From a virus, in IMG/VR virus record IMGVR_UViG_3300049218_000200, positions 1-44,628 of that record: a DNA stretch of 44,628 nucleotides; one strand, given 5' to 3'. Every line of letters starts with the position of its first letter. Position 1 is the stretch's first letter. The notes beneath the pieces are model-generated. The model did no database searches, was not told the DNA's origin, and saw only the letters and a list, made by a program, of their open reading frames with translations. The translations under genes and the position numbers were made by a program. This document shows positions 1-7,953 of this stretch, in pieces.

Positions 1-2
1 AC

Positions 3-311
3 GGATATTTCTCCGACGGATCAAACCTCTGGTACGCCGACGGAAGCGCCGTCATCGAGTTCTCTCCGCAAAACCCTTCCTCGGTCCTCAACTCCTTCCC
101 CCTTCAGGTCTACGGACTTGCCTGGGACACGAAGTATCTCTGGACCTATACCGGCAGCACGGTGGAGGTCTTCAACACCGGCGGAAACCTGGTCACTTCT
201 TTTACCGGTTCCGGAATCAACAAGCCCGGAATCATCTTGAACGACGGCAGGCAGAACATCTGGATCGTCAACACCGATAACTCCGTCTCCAGACTTCCAA
301 ACGTTCCGTAG
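3..311 (+). CDS. C-terminal end of a host protein (partial, beta-propeller-like)
   Basis: An open frame enters from the left edge and ends at TAG 309-311, giving 102 residues. It is rich in Trp, Gly, Asn and short beta-strand-like units such as GLAWDTKYLWTYTG and NIWIVNTDNSV. These resemble repeats of secreted NHL/SMP-30-type beta-propellers or streptogramin lyase-like proteins. The family is not certain because the N-terminus is missing. It reads towards the prophage and is probably chromosomal. Confidence 0.6.
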   Translation, partial: GYFSDGSNLWYADGSAVIEFSPQNPSSVLNSFPLQVYGLAWDTKYLWTYTGSTVEVFNTGGNLVTSFTGSGINKPGIILNDGRQNIWIVNTDNSVSRLPNVP

Positions 312-867
312 CCGCATCCACCGCATCGACCGGTTCCAGCCGAAGGCGCGCGCGGCCCAACTCTCTCAACCTGCAGAACACCGGGTGCCCCATGTCTCGA
401 TTCCGAGACATGGGTTCAACCCGGCTCGCAAAGCTTATCCCTTCGCCTCACCCAATCTACCGACGCAACGCCCGGCAAAGGATACGCAAAGCAGCGACAG
501 CGGTCGAATGCCGAGTGCTCTATCCTTCGCTTCCTTCAAGCGAAGGGCGGGAAACGAGAACTCTGTCATCACCATTCCCACCGCACCATAACCGTCCGGG
601 CACCACCCCATCCAGCCCGACCCACCGGCACACATCCTTCCTCTTCCGGTACTCACCTCTCCAGCCTGTGGAAAACGTTGTCAAGGGGGTCGCGTTCGCG
701 CAAACGCCCCATCCTCATCCTTATCAACCACTTACGACCTGTGAGGAGGAAAGAAGTGTTGCAGTGGGGGGATGTGGCGGGATGAGGGGGGAAATGGAGG
801 GATCGGGCAGGAAAGACGCGGGGTTTGGCGAGGTTGGAGGGGTGGGGAGTCGGGTGGAGGCGCGGGA
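312..867. other. Left flanking non-coding region
   Basis: About 555 bases between the host gene end and the first putative phage-end repeat. I see no ORF with coding character here: the open frames on both strands are rich in Pro, Ser and Arg and lack ribosome-binding sites. It holds one perfect hairpin (389-414) and a G-rich stretch from about 765 to 868. It is probably host intergenic DNA. Confidence 0.5.
389..414. repeat. Perfect 11-bp hairpin, possible dispersed intergenic repeat
   Basis: CCCATGTCTCG (389-399) pairs perfectly with CGAGACATGGG (404-414) around a 4-base loop. No T-tract follows on either strand, so it is not an obvious terminator. Its place between genes suggests a REP-like element of the host; copy number cannot be judged from this window. 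Confidence 0.55.
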
Positions 868-882
868 GCGATATTTTGCAGT
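868..882 (+). repeat. Left member of a 15-bp inverted pair, candidate transposase end site
   Basis: GCGATATTTTGCAGT here matches, as its exact reverse complement, 44146-44160 beyond the last tail gene. Inverted sites just inside both ends are what a MuA-type transposase needs. The alternative is a pair of dispersed host repeats in opposite orientation. Confidence 0.45.
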
Positions 883-891
883 GGCGGGTGA

Positions 892-1094
892 GTGTCGCTT
901 GGATGGGCGCGTAAGTCGTTGATTTCTGGTTGGAATCCAAGCGACACGAACGAATCCAAGCGACACGAGGTGGGAGGAGCACGAACCGGCGAGGAAGAAA
1001 TCGCGAATCGCCGCGATTGGCGTGGGTTTTCGAAGAGGGTGAATCCAAGCGACAGGCACTGAGCCGGGCTTTTTAGAGCAAAATCCAAGCGACA
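892..1094. repeat. Five copies of a 12-14 bp word (AATCCAAGCGACA)
   Basis: AATCCAAGCGACA(C) occurs at 934-947, 953-966, 1042-1054 and 1082-1094. One opposite copy, GTGTCGCTTGGAT, is at 892-904. The copies lie between the left inverted-repeat site and the last leftward gene. No copy is seen at the right end. They may be protein-binding sites of the phage left end or a local cluster of a host intergenic repeat. Confidence 0.7.
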
Positions 1095-1108
1095 GCCGAT
1101 TTCGGCTG
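1078..1108 (-). terminator. Probable terminator of the leftward fibre operon
   Basis: Seven bases downstream of the stop codon of the last leftward gene, a 7-bp perfect stem (1093-1099 with 1102-1108) with a 2-base loop is followed on the minus strand by TCGCTTGGATTTTGC. The T-tract is weak and overlaps one copy of the AATCCAAGCGACA repeat. Confidence 0.45.
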
Positions 1109-1115
1109 AGAAAGC

Positions 1116-4100
1116 CTATTGCGGGAACAAGAACTGCGCCAGATAGTGCTCCACTTCATTGGCGAGAGACATCATTCCCCAGTAGGTGCGATGGGAGCCG
1201 TCCTGCCCGATGAGGAGATCGGTGTTGGTGCCCGCTGTACCGACTGGCTTGCCGATGTTTGAGCTGCCTGATACCCCGAAGTAGCTGACGCCGTTGTGAA
1301 AGTTGAGCAGCTGCATGTACGGCCACTGGCCGTTGACGTAAGGCAATGAAGCCTGAGCAGCAGCGTAGAAGATCGCTTCAGAGGGCCATAAGGTCGTTAC
1401 CGCCGGTCCAGTGGTTTCTTCCGTTCCTTGCATCACTTGAACCGCTTGAGGGTACAGCGAGGCAATCGAACCGATGGCGTTTTGAACGATGGTTTGCAAA
1501 CCCATCTCCGCCGTGGGATTGCCGTCGTTCCCGGAGCACTGCCAGTAGAGGATGAAAGGCAGGCCCGGTCCAGCGTTCATCGTGCTTGACGCAACCGTCT
1601 GCGATACGGAGACGTTGTAGGTCCCGGTTCCTCCAGTGCCCGTTCCGAGGCTTGTAATTTGTGCCGGCACCATGCCGAATGCGTTGCCCGCGTTCGCCGC
1701 TGATGTGACTTGGCCCGAGGCGATATTTGCGAGCGCCGGGATGTTGACCCACTGCCCAACTGCGAGAGTGCAGGTCGCGTTCACAGCCGAGACCGTGACC
1801 ACATTACCGGCCTGCGAGCCTATAATCGGGCAGTAGGTCTCGACCGGAATGTTGGGAGCGAGTGAACCGTACCAAGGCCGGATCGAAACGGTTCCAGAGT
1901 TACCCGTCACCGAGATCGTCATCGGTCCGGTGAAGCTGGCGTTTGACCCGGTGCCCGAGATGATGTATCCGATGCTTGGGTATGGAGAGACCGTGAAGGT
2001 CGCCGAGCCGAAGGCAGTCAGCAATGCGGAGGCTATGTTGGCAGCTTGATTCCCATAAATCGAGACCGAGGCGGTTGAGATTCCATTTTGGGTGATAACC
2101 GCAGAGCCAGCAGCCTGTGCTTGTGATGTGTCAATAACCCAAGCGTTAGGGCTAGGCAGCACGCGCTGGATATAGTTCTGGCCGTTGTTCGTCGGAATTT
2201 GGTTGAACCCAGATGATGCTCCCGCTAAATGCCAGCACTGGATTCCCAAGTCGCGACAAACGTTCGAGATAAACCCCGAGGACACAAAGTCCGCAACACC
2301 AGTTGCCGCGCTCCCGAAGTTTGCATCCTGGGAGTCTGTGACCGCGAACATCTGCGTAACTGTCTCGGAAGGTGGTGCGGTCATGAAGCCATTCTGGCTG
2401 ATCGCCACAGACAGGAGCGGGTCCTCTGATTCGATCTTTATGTTGTGCCGGTCGGTAGTTGGGAATGTGAGCGTGAAGTACATGATTCCGGGACTGCTAG
2501 CAGCATTAATCTGTCCATTGGTCAGCCCCGCCCCTCCATAGTATGTCCGCCCCCCGGTGGCATAAGGCATGATGGCGTAGACGCTGGTGGCGTCAGGTGT
2601 CGTGGTCCACGTTGGGACGACGGCTGCGAGGGCTGTCGCCGTGGCTGCATGGGTGTCGGCAACCCCGCTGGCGTTGTTGCACGAGATCGATGCGAGTGTG
2701 ACGACCGAGCAGGTGAAGGTTCCGTTGTTTGCGCTGTTGTCGAAGCCAGCGATGGTCGCGGGAAAAGTGATCCCGGTATAGGTGGCCAGCGTGCCTCCGG
2801 TGACGGTGCAACTGTAGGTAGTGTTTCCGCCGCTGGCGTTGGCTGCCGCAGAGCAGGTGAGCTGTCCCAAGTATCCCAAGACTTTGGCCGTCTGCCCGCT
2901 GCCGGTCCCGGAGAGTATCGAGATGATTTCTCCGTTGTACTGTCCAGTGTTCGTTGACGCGCCAGAGGCAAGCACAAAGGTGGATGAGGTTCCTCCGCCC
3001 GGAGACGTGCCGCCATTGCTTGCCTGAAAAGCGTCTGCTACGTCTTGGTTATCAACCCAGATACGAACGGGATAACCAGTGTTGTAGAAGCGAACCTCCA
3101 CCTGAGATGCAGTGGGTTCCGTTTCGACAGTGCAGTACGTCCCGCCAGACACTGGATCGACCCAGGCCGTGTTGACGATTGGTGTACCGATACCGCTTAT
3201 ATTGAGCTGCAAAGGCTGGCAGCCGGGATAGTTGTAGTGCTCGTAATCGATGCCGAGCGAACTGCTATAGAACGGAAAGACCGTCGGCGTGGTTATGCCG
3301 GACGCATTGCTCAGCGTCACAGTCGGCGCAGCATTCGAGCCTTGGTTGATGGGCTGCTTCGGGCCAAGCTTGCGTTGTGCTGCCGAGAGAATGCGGAACG
3401 TCTGACCAGCGCCGATGTTCTGCGTGGCCGCCGTGCCGAGCCTGGAATTCACTGCCGCCTGCGCGGCCGGCGCGGCGCCAGATGCATCTGCGAACGCCTG
3501 CCAGTAAGCCGTGTTGGTGCCGGGAGTGACTGCGCAGGAGGAGCAGGCCTGCTGCGCCTGGTAGACGGTCGCCGCGCTTCCTGATCCGTAGGTGACGAGC
3601 TCGTACTGGGTGTAGTTGCCGCCGGCGGTGTAGGCGATCGGCGGGGCGATGCTGGCGCCGTTGGTCCCGTTGGTTCCGTTGGTCCCGTTTGCGCCGGCCG
3701 GGATGCCGAGCGTCAGGACGCCTGCGCTGAGGCTGGCGGTTGCGGATTGTCCCGCCGCGAGGGTATTGACTGAGACGGAAGTGATTCCGGCGCCGGGCGC
3801 TCCGGTTGCTCCGGTTGCGCCGGCAGGGATGCCGAAATTGAGCGTGTAGTTGGGCGAGGTGCCGGAGATCGACACCGTGGGCGTGGCACCGGCCGCGAGC
3901 GCGGTCGTAGTGCCGATGGTGAACGTGGGAGCCGAGCCGCTGGCTGCGGGAATGCCGAGCGCGAGGACACCGCCGTTGAGGCTGGCGGTGGGAGTGGCGC
4001 CGGCGGCGAGCGACGTAACGGTGACGCTCGTGATGCTGCTTCCGTTGGGCGACGGGATGACGGGCGTCTGCGCGTAAACTGCCGAGGAAGACAGGAGCGC

Positions 4101-4127
4101 GAGGCAGAGGATGAGGCGTTGCAGCAT
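1116..4127 (-). CDS. Large secreted tail-fibre-like protein with SGNH-hydrolase domain
   Basis: 1003 residues. Residues 1-19 form a clear Sec signal peptide ending VYA before QTP. Residues 30-160 carry three repeats of the type common in phage tail fibres (SLAAGATPTASL, ending GIPAG) and collagen-like GATGATGAPG and GTNGTNGTNG stretches. Residues 165-210 resemble a small carbohydrate-binding module, followed by the fibre motif GTAATQNIG (231-239). The C-terminal part has SGNH esterase signatures: Ser in TDS at about 599, Asn in GND at about 867, and DGSH at 976-979. About 265 residues, including a beta-rich insert, separate the first two blocks. I infer a receptor-binding or surface-glycan deacetylating fibre; the export signal is unexpected. 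Its ATG follows directly on the TAA of the preceding small gene (TAAATG), suggesting coupling. Confidence 0.75.
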   Translation of the reverse strand: MLQRLILCLALLSSSAVYAQTPVIPSPNGSSITSVTVTSLAAGATPTASLNGGVLALGIPAASGSAPTFTIGTTTALAAGATPTVSISGTSPNYTLNFGIPAGATGATGAPGAGITSVSVNTLAAGQSATASLSAGVLTLGIPAGANGTNGTNGTNGASIAPPIAYTAGGNYTQYELVTYGSGSAATVYQAQQACSSCAVTPGTNTAYWQAFADASGAAPAAQAAVNSRLGTAATQNIGAGQTFRILSAAQRKLGPKQPINQGSNAAPTVTLSNASGITTPTVFPFYSSSLGIDYEHYNYPGCQPLQLNISGIGTPIVNTAWVDPVSGGTYCTVETEPTASQVEVRFYNTGYPVRIWVDNQDVADAFQASNGGTSPGGGTSSTFVLASGASTNTGQYNGEIISILSGTGSGQTAKVLGYLGQLTCSAAANASGGNTTYSCTVTGGTLATYTGITFPATIAGFDNSANNGTFTCSVVTLASISCNNASGVADTHAATATALAAVVPTWTTTPDATSVYAIMPYATGGRTYYGGAGLTNGQINAASSPGIMYFTLTFPTTDRHNIKIESEDPLLSVAISQNGFMTAPPSETVTQMFAVTDSQDANFGSAATGVADFVSSGFISNVCRDLGIQCWHLAGASSGFNQIPTNNGQNYIQRVLPSPNAWVIDTSQAQAAGSAVITQNGISTASVSIYGNQAANIASALLTAFGSATFTVSPYPSIGYIISGTGSNASFTGPMTISVTGNSGTVSIRPWYGSLAPNIPVETYCPIIGSQAGNVVTVSAVNATCTLAVGQWVNIPALANIASGQVTSAANAGNAFGMVPAQITSLGTGTGGTGTYNVSVSQTVASSTMNAGPGLPFILYWQCSGNDGNPTAEMGLQTIVQNAIGSIASLYPQAVQVMQGTEETTGPAVTTLWPSEAIFYAAAQASLPYVNGQWPYMQLLNFHNGVSYFGVSGSSNIGKPVGTAGTNTDLLIGQDGSHRTYWGMMSLANEVEHYLAQFLFPQ

Positions 4128-4544
4128 TTATTGTCCCCTTGTGTAGTGCATGGTGACGGCGGTGGTGCCGTCTCCGGCGGTGTAGGTGAGGATGTAGAGG
4201 CGCGCGTAGAGGACGGGCTTGTCGACGATGTGGAACATGCTGGAGCTGGTGCAGGACTGGACGCCGCTGAGCGAGTACCAGTGGACCAGGTCGCTCGATC
4301 CATCGAAGGAAAACGTGCAGGCCGAGGGTGCGGTGCCGGTGACCGACCAGTCGATGGTGTGGTTGCCCGGCGCAATCGCGTTGTTGTAGTACGAGATGAT
4401 ATTGCCGAGTTGGCCCGTGGTGGTGATCGTGCTGACGTTGTAGCCGCCGCCGGGGCTCTGCGCGCGCACCGGGCGGCGGCTGGGCGCGAGCAGAGCGGCG
4501 AGGAGCAGGGCGGGGAGAAGCAGGCGATAGAGGCGGTGTCTCAT
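4128..4544 (-). CDS. Small secreted beta-rich protein between the two fibre genes
   Basis: 138 residues with a long hydrophobic signal peptide ending VRA before QSP (about residues 1-29). The rest is rich in Thr, Ser and Tyr, with two Cys that could form a disulfide (TAPSACTF and VQSCTSS), as expected outside the cytoplasm. AAGGAG precedes the ATG at good spacing. It sits between two large secreted fibre-like proteins and is translationally coupled to the downstream one. I recognise no family. It could be a fibre-associated subunit, a fibre chaperone, or a secreted accessory protein. Confidence 0.7.
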   Translation of the reverse strand: MRHRLYRLLLPALLLAALLAPSRRPVRAQSPGGGYNVSTITTTGQLGNIISYYNNAIAPGNHTIDWSVTGTAPSACTFSFDGSSDLVHWYSLSGVQSCTSSSMFHIVDKPVLYARLYILTYTAGDGTTAVTMHYTRGQ

Positions 4545-4575
4545 GGAGCTCCTTTGAGGCGAATGGCTCGTTGCG

Positions 4576-7395
4576 CTAGTTGACGGTTCGCCAGTAATCG
4601 CCGCCGGTTTGCACGCTTACCAAAGTCGACGTGAAGTTGGCGCAGGTGTTTTGCGCGACCGTGATCGAGGTGCTTCCCGAGAGGCCGTTGAAGGGGAAGT
4701 CGGAGGGAGCGTTGATGGTGAGCGTGTTCGATCCGCCCGAGGAGTTATTGCAGTAGCGCTTGGTCTGGCCGGTTTGATAGAGCGCGGACATCAGATTGAC
4801 GACGACGTTGCCGCCCACCGTGTCCACCGTCCTGCAGCCGTCGGCAGCCTGATCGGCGTAGGGCGAGGCGGCATTGGTGATGGTGGTGGCGTCGCAGTCG
4901 TCGTTGCTGGAGCCGACCGTGATTCGGTCGTACGCCTGGCTGTAGGAGGCTTCTTTGAAGACCTGCGCGGCCGCGGTCAGGTGAGTCCCGTCCGGGGCGT
5001 CGGCATAGTAGGTTGCGTTGACATAGCCGCCGTCCGGAAAGTGCGGGTCCGCGGCCGTGTCGGCGATTCCGTCGAAGTATCTGCGCCATTGCGTGCGAAC
5101 CGTCGTGTTGTAGATGGCGCGGAGCTGATCCTTCGAGTAGCCGCTCGGCGTGATCGTCACGCCGGTTTGCGTCGCAGTGGCGCTCTGGTTGATGGTGATG
5201 GTGCTCGCGCCCGGATTGAGGGCAACGATCTCGGAGTAGGCTGGGATTCCCGCGGCCGCGATCAACTGCCCTTCCGCGAGTCCGGTGAAGCTCGATACGT
5301 TGGTGAGCACCGTGGGATTGGTTGTGGAGGAAGTGTTTGCCGTGAACGTGGAAAGCCCGGTCTGGGTGCAGGGCGAAAGGTTGGCTCCCGAAAGGACCGT
5401 TTCGACGAAGATCTTGAAGCCATAGCTGTGAGCCAACTGTGCCCCGGCAACTGCGTTCTGCCAGACGGCGTTGGCAGTGGCGCTCAAGCTGCTGCCGCAT
5501 GTCCCGATCCCGGTGGCCATATCGTTGGTCCCCGCTTGCCAGAGGGCCACGTTCTGGCCAGTCTGAGGGATGCCGATCTGCCCCAGGCGAATGGGTAGAT
5601 TCGCGACGACGGACGCCCCTGTTATGCCGCCGATGCCCTGGTTGACGGGTGTAAAGGCCAGCTTCGTCGTGAGGTTGAGGATCGCGCACGAAGTGGACGG
5701 CGACACGAGATAGCACGCCATGATGGAGTCGCCGAGTCCAACCAAGGACGGCGTGGGGCCACGATACGGCGGAGGGTTCAGGACGATGCTCCGCGCCGGA
5801 GCCAAGCCCTGCATGTAGAGCGTGATCTGCTGTATCTGCGCCTGGGTGAGTTCGCCGGAAGCGGCGGCACCGAGGGCAATGGTGCCATAAAAATAGCTGG
5901 AGTTCAGGTACCCGCCAAGTTGGTAGTGGCCTCCCGCCGCAGTCTGAAGGCCAGAGCAATAGCCGATGGCGCCGCCGCTCGAACTGGTTGTGAGAACGCC
6001 GTCGATGTATGACTTGTCCTGGTCGGTGGACGTGTTACTGCCGCAGGTGAAGGCGAGGACGTGCCAGCCTACGGCGCGGTCCGAGCTGAAGGTATACACG
6101 GTGTTCGTGGTGTTCTGCATCCCGGGAGACATGAAGTAGGATGCGTTTTGAGTCTGGCTCTCAAAGAGCATGCCACCCGCGGCCGAGGTGCCGAGGAGTG
6201 TCTGGGCGGAGTTACTCGCATAGTTGACGGTACCGTTGTAGGTCGATGTCGGCATCGGGTACTGCTGTGCCAGAAAGACGAAGGTGCGATCGCCATTGAG
6301 CGCTGCTGGCACATCGCACCCGGAGTTGGCGACGCCGCCCGCTGCCGGCACTTCAAAGAACAGCCCTTGAGGCGTCAATGTAGGCGTCGCGAATCCAGAG
6401 GTTCCGGCTGATCCGCAGAGGATGGCGTTGCCGTTGCCTGTCTGGTCTGCCACGGTGTTGCTCGCCATCGTCGAGAAGTCCCACAGCGCGTTGAGCCCAA
6501 CGCTCGAAATCGAGCCGGTGGGTTGCGGCGTGTAGCCGAGTGCCCCGATGATCCCGCCAGGGGTAGCAAGCGCGTTGAGGCTGGTCCGGACGGAGGCAGC
6601 CGCGCCGGCAGCGTCCCACAGCGGAGTCCAGTAGGCGGTGTTTGTAGGCAGATTACCCACAGTACTCGCGGTCGCGATGTAGCCGATGTTGTTATAGAGG
6701 ACGACGTTGCCGGCCGTGTAAGCGGTGGTGTTGCTGTAGGCGGAAAAGGTTGCTGCGCTGCCGGAGCCGGAACTCGGAAAGGGAACATAGACGCCGTTCT
6801 GGCAGAACTCCGGAACCGCGGGAGTGGCGGACGTGGAAGACGGCAGATAGATAGATGTCGTGCAGGAGCTGGGGGCCGAAGACTGCTGGGTGATTGCGGA
6901 CGAGGGTATGACCGGAACATTGGCGGCCGGTGCGTAAGCATCGAGGGCCCAGGCGGCTCCGGTGATGTTCGGAACCGCCTGCAGGAAGATGGCCTGGCCG
7001 ACGGGCGATCCGGTCGAGGTCGTTTGCTGGATCGTGAGGTTGTAGTAGATGGGGCCGCTGAGGTTGGTGTGAGAGGCGTCGGGCACGGTTAGCGGCGTGG
7101 CGAATGCTCCGGCAACTACGTTCTGGCAACCAACGGGCGCACCCTTCAGGATGAATCCCCAGGTCGGAGCGGACACGTTGATCGGGTTGCCCTGGATATC
7201 CGCGGCATAGGCGCAGACCCTGGCGTATGCGACCGGCGCGCTGCCTGTGCCGGAGGGATTTGCCGATTGCATGTCCGCGAGCGTGATGGCGGTGGTGTAG
7301 TTCGTCTGTGCGAAGAGTGGAGCGGCAGCGAAGAGAAGGAGCGCGGCGGCAGCGCGGAGGGCAAAACTCAGGCGGGTGGACGAGACGGATCGCAT
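4576..7395 (-). CDS. Large secreted tail-fibre-like protein with LamG-like and SGNH-hydrolase domains
   Basis: 939 residues. The signal peptide ends at PLFA before QTN (about residue 29). Residues 219-260 resemble a CBM5/12-like module (AYTAGNVVLYNNIGYIA, then W). The tail-fibre motif GALGYTP is at 284-290. Residues 300-525 look like a LamG/concanavalin-type beta sandwich. An SGNH esterase follows: GDS (Ser about 557), block II Gly near 587, GTND (Asn about 624), and DGTH (Asp 802, His 805). Roughly 75 residues of a beta-type module are inserted between blocks III and V. A Cys-containing tail of about 110 residues ends the protein. It is the first gene of the fibre unit and lies 34 bases behind a copy of the proposed late element. 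It may be a virion adhesin or de-acetylase, or an exported lysogen protein. Confidence 0.78.
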   Translation of the reverse strand: MRSVSSTRLSFALRAAAALLLFAAAPLFAQTNYTTAITLADMQSANPSGTGSAPVAYARVCAYAADIQGNPINVSAPTWGFILKGAPVGCQNVVAGAFATPLTVPDASHTNLSGPIYYNLTIQQTTSTGSPVGQAIFLQAVPNITGAAWALDAYAPAANVPVIPSSAITQQSSAPSSCTTSIYLPSSTSATPAVPEFCQNGVYVPFPSSGSGSAATFSAYSNTTAYTAGNVVLYNNIGYIATASTVGNLPTNTAYWTPLWDAAGAAASVRTSLNALATPGGIIGALGYTPQPTGSISSVGLNALWDFSTMASNTVADQTGNGNAILCGSAGTSGFATPTLTPQGLFFEVPAAGGVANSGCDVPAALNGDRTFVFLAQQYPMPTSTYNGTVNYASNSAQTLLGTSAAGGMLFESQTQNASYFMSPGMQNTTNTVYTFSSDRAVGWHVLAFTCGSNTSTDQDKSYIDGVLTTSSSGGAIGYCSGLQTAAGGHYQLGGYLNSSYFYGTIALGAAASGELTQAQIQQITLYMQGLAPARSIVLNPPPYRGPTPSLVGLGDSIMACYLVSPSTSCAILNLTTKLAFTPVNQGIGGITGASVVANLPIRLGQIGIPQTGQNVALWQAGTNDMATGIGTCGSSLSATANAVWQNAVAGAQLAHSYGFKIFVETVLSGANLSPCTQTGLSTFTANTSSTTNPTVLTNVSSFTGLAEGQLIAAAGIPAYSEIVALNPGASTITINQSATATQTGVTITPSGYSKDQLRAIYNTTVRTQWRRYFDGIADTAADPHFPDGGYVNATYYADAPDGTHLTAAAQVFKEASYSQAYDRITVGSSNDDCDATTITNAASPYADQAADGCRTVDTVGGNVVVNLMSALYQTGQTKRYCNNSSGGSNTLTINAPSDFPFNGLSGSTSITVAQNTCANFTSTLVSVQTGGDYWRTVN

Positions 7396-7429
7396 GATGC
7401 AGAGTCACCCGCGCGGAGGCCTCAGCGGG

Positions 7430-7463
7430 TGCGGGGAGTGCGATGCGTGCGAGTGCGTCGATT
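7430..7463 (-). promoter_or_regulatory. Proposed late-control element, copy 3 (fibre operon)
   Basis: Read on the minus strand, AATCGACGCACTCGCA (7463-7448), four bases, then TCGCACTCCCCGCA (7443-7430). The first part matches 13 of 16 bases of the copy at 20224, and the GCA ends are exactly 18 bp apart, as in both other copies. It begins in the TAA stop of the upstream gene, exactly as the copy at 28644 does. It lies 34 bases before the fibre start codon. Confidence 0.5.
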
Positions 7464-7939
7464 TAGCCGGCGAGCTGCTTATACATCTGCTCGAAGAGCG
7501 CAGCGACCGACTTCTTCGAAATGCGCCAGAAGCCGTCCGGAAGCAGCTTGTAGGAGGTGATAACGCCCTCCTCGCAGAGGATCCGAACCTTCTGTTGGCT
7601 GTAGCGAAGGAGCTCTGCCACTTCGGGCACCGTCATGGTGTCGTGGGCAAGCGAGAACGGCAGAATCTCATCGTCACGATAGCGGCCGAAGATGCCGTCG
7701 CGCTTCGGCCGCGTGTCTTCGATGGCATACCGTACCCGCAAGCGATCCGTGTATTCGATGAGCGACTTGTAGCTGATGAAGTGGTTGCCGGTGGGATGGC
7801 GGCGCGTACCCTTGATCTCTTTAGCCTCGCAGAGCGCGACGACCATCAGTCGGGTGACGCCGAGGATCTTGCAGACGCGCGTCACCGATACCTCATCCTT
7901 CTCGGCGAACGGCAGGGCGAATTGGAGGTCATGTCGCAT
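7463..7939 (-). CDS. Protein with two excisionase/MerR-like helix-turn-helix domains (candidate late activator)
   Basis: 158 residues. Two helix-turn-helix units of the excisionase type are visible: VSVTRVCKILGVTRLMVVAL in the first 45 residues and MTVPEVAELLRYSQQKVRIL near residue 100. Each is followed by a short wing ending in (Y/W)-x-I-S-(Y/K)-K-S. I chose the ATG at 7939, 14 bases after the upstream stop with AAGGAG further upstream; an in-frame extension to 8632 lacks coding character. It is the last gene of the early operon, where a Mu-like phage could place its middle/late activator (Mor/C in Mu). It shares no visible similarity with Mor/C, so that role is inferred from position and domain type. 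Confidence 0.72.
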   Translation of the reverse strand: MRHDLQFALPFAEKDEVSVTRVCKILGVTRLMVVALCEAKEIKGTRRHPTGNHFISYKSLIEYTDRLRVRYAIEDTRPKRDGIFGRYRDDEILPFSLAHDTMTVPEVAELLRYSQQKVRILCEEGVITSYKLLPDGFWRISKKSVAALFEQMYKQLAG

Positions 7940-7953
7940 GGTGGATCGTCTGG

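Noticed and set aside
453-478. AATCTACCGACGCAACG as a fourth late element
   Set aside because: Only the first ten or so bases fit, the 18-bp partner is missing and it lies in the probable host flank.
773-781. TGTGGCGGG at 773 as left terminus, matching TGTGGCTGGG at 44171 (minus)
   Set aside because: The five bases beyond each (GGGGA and CGACC) differ, so there is no target duplication.
1378-1752. Open frames overlapping the fibre genes and others on the opposite strand
   Set aside because: They share the span of longer genes with signal peptide and domain motifs, lack ribosome sites and are Arg/Pro/Ser-rich.
3713-4375. Possible CRISPR or tandem array in the GC-rich fibre region
   Set aside because: The repeats are coding repeats of the fibre protein, not spaced direct repeats with unique spacers.
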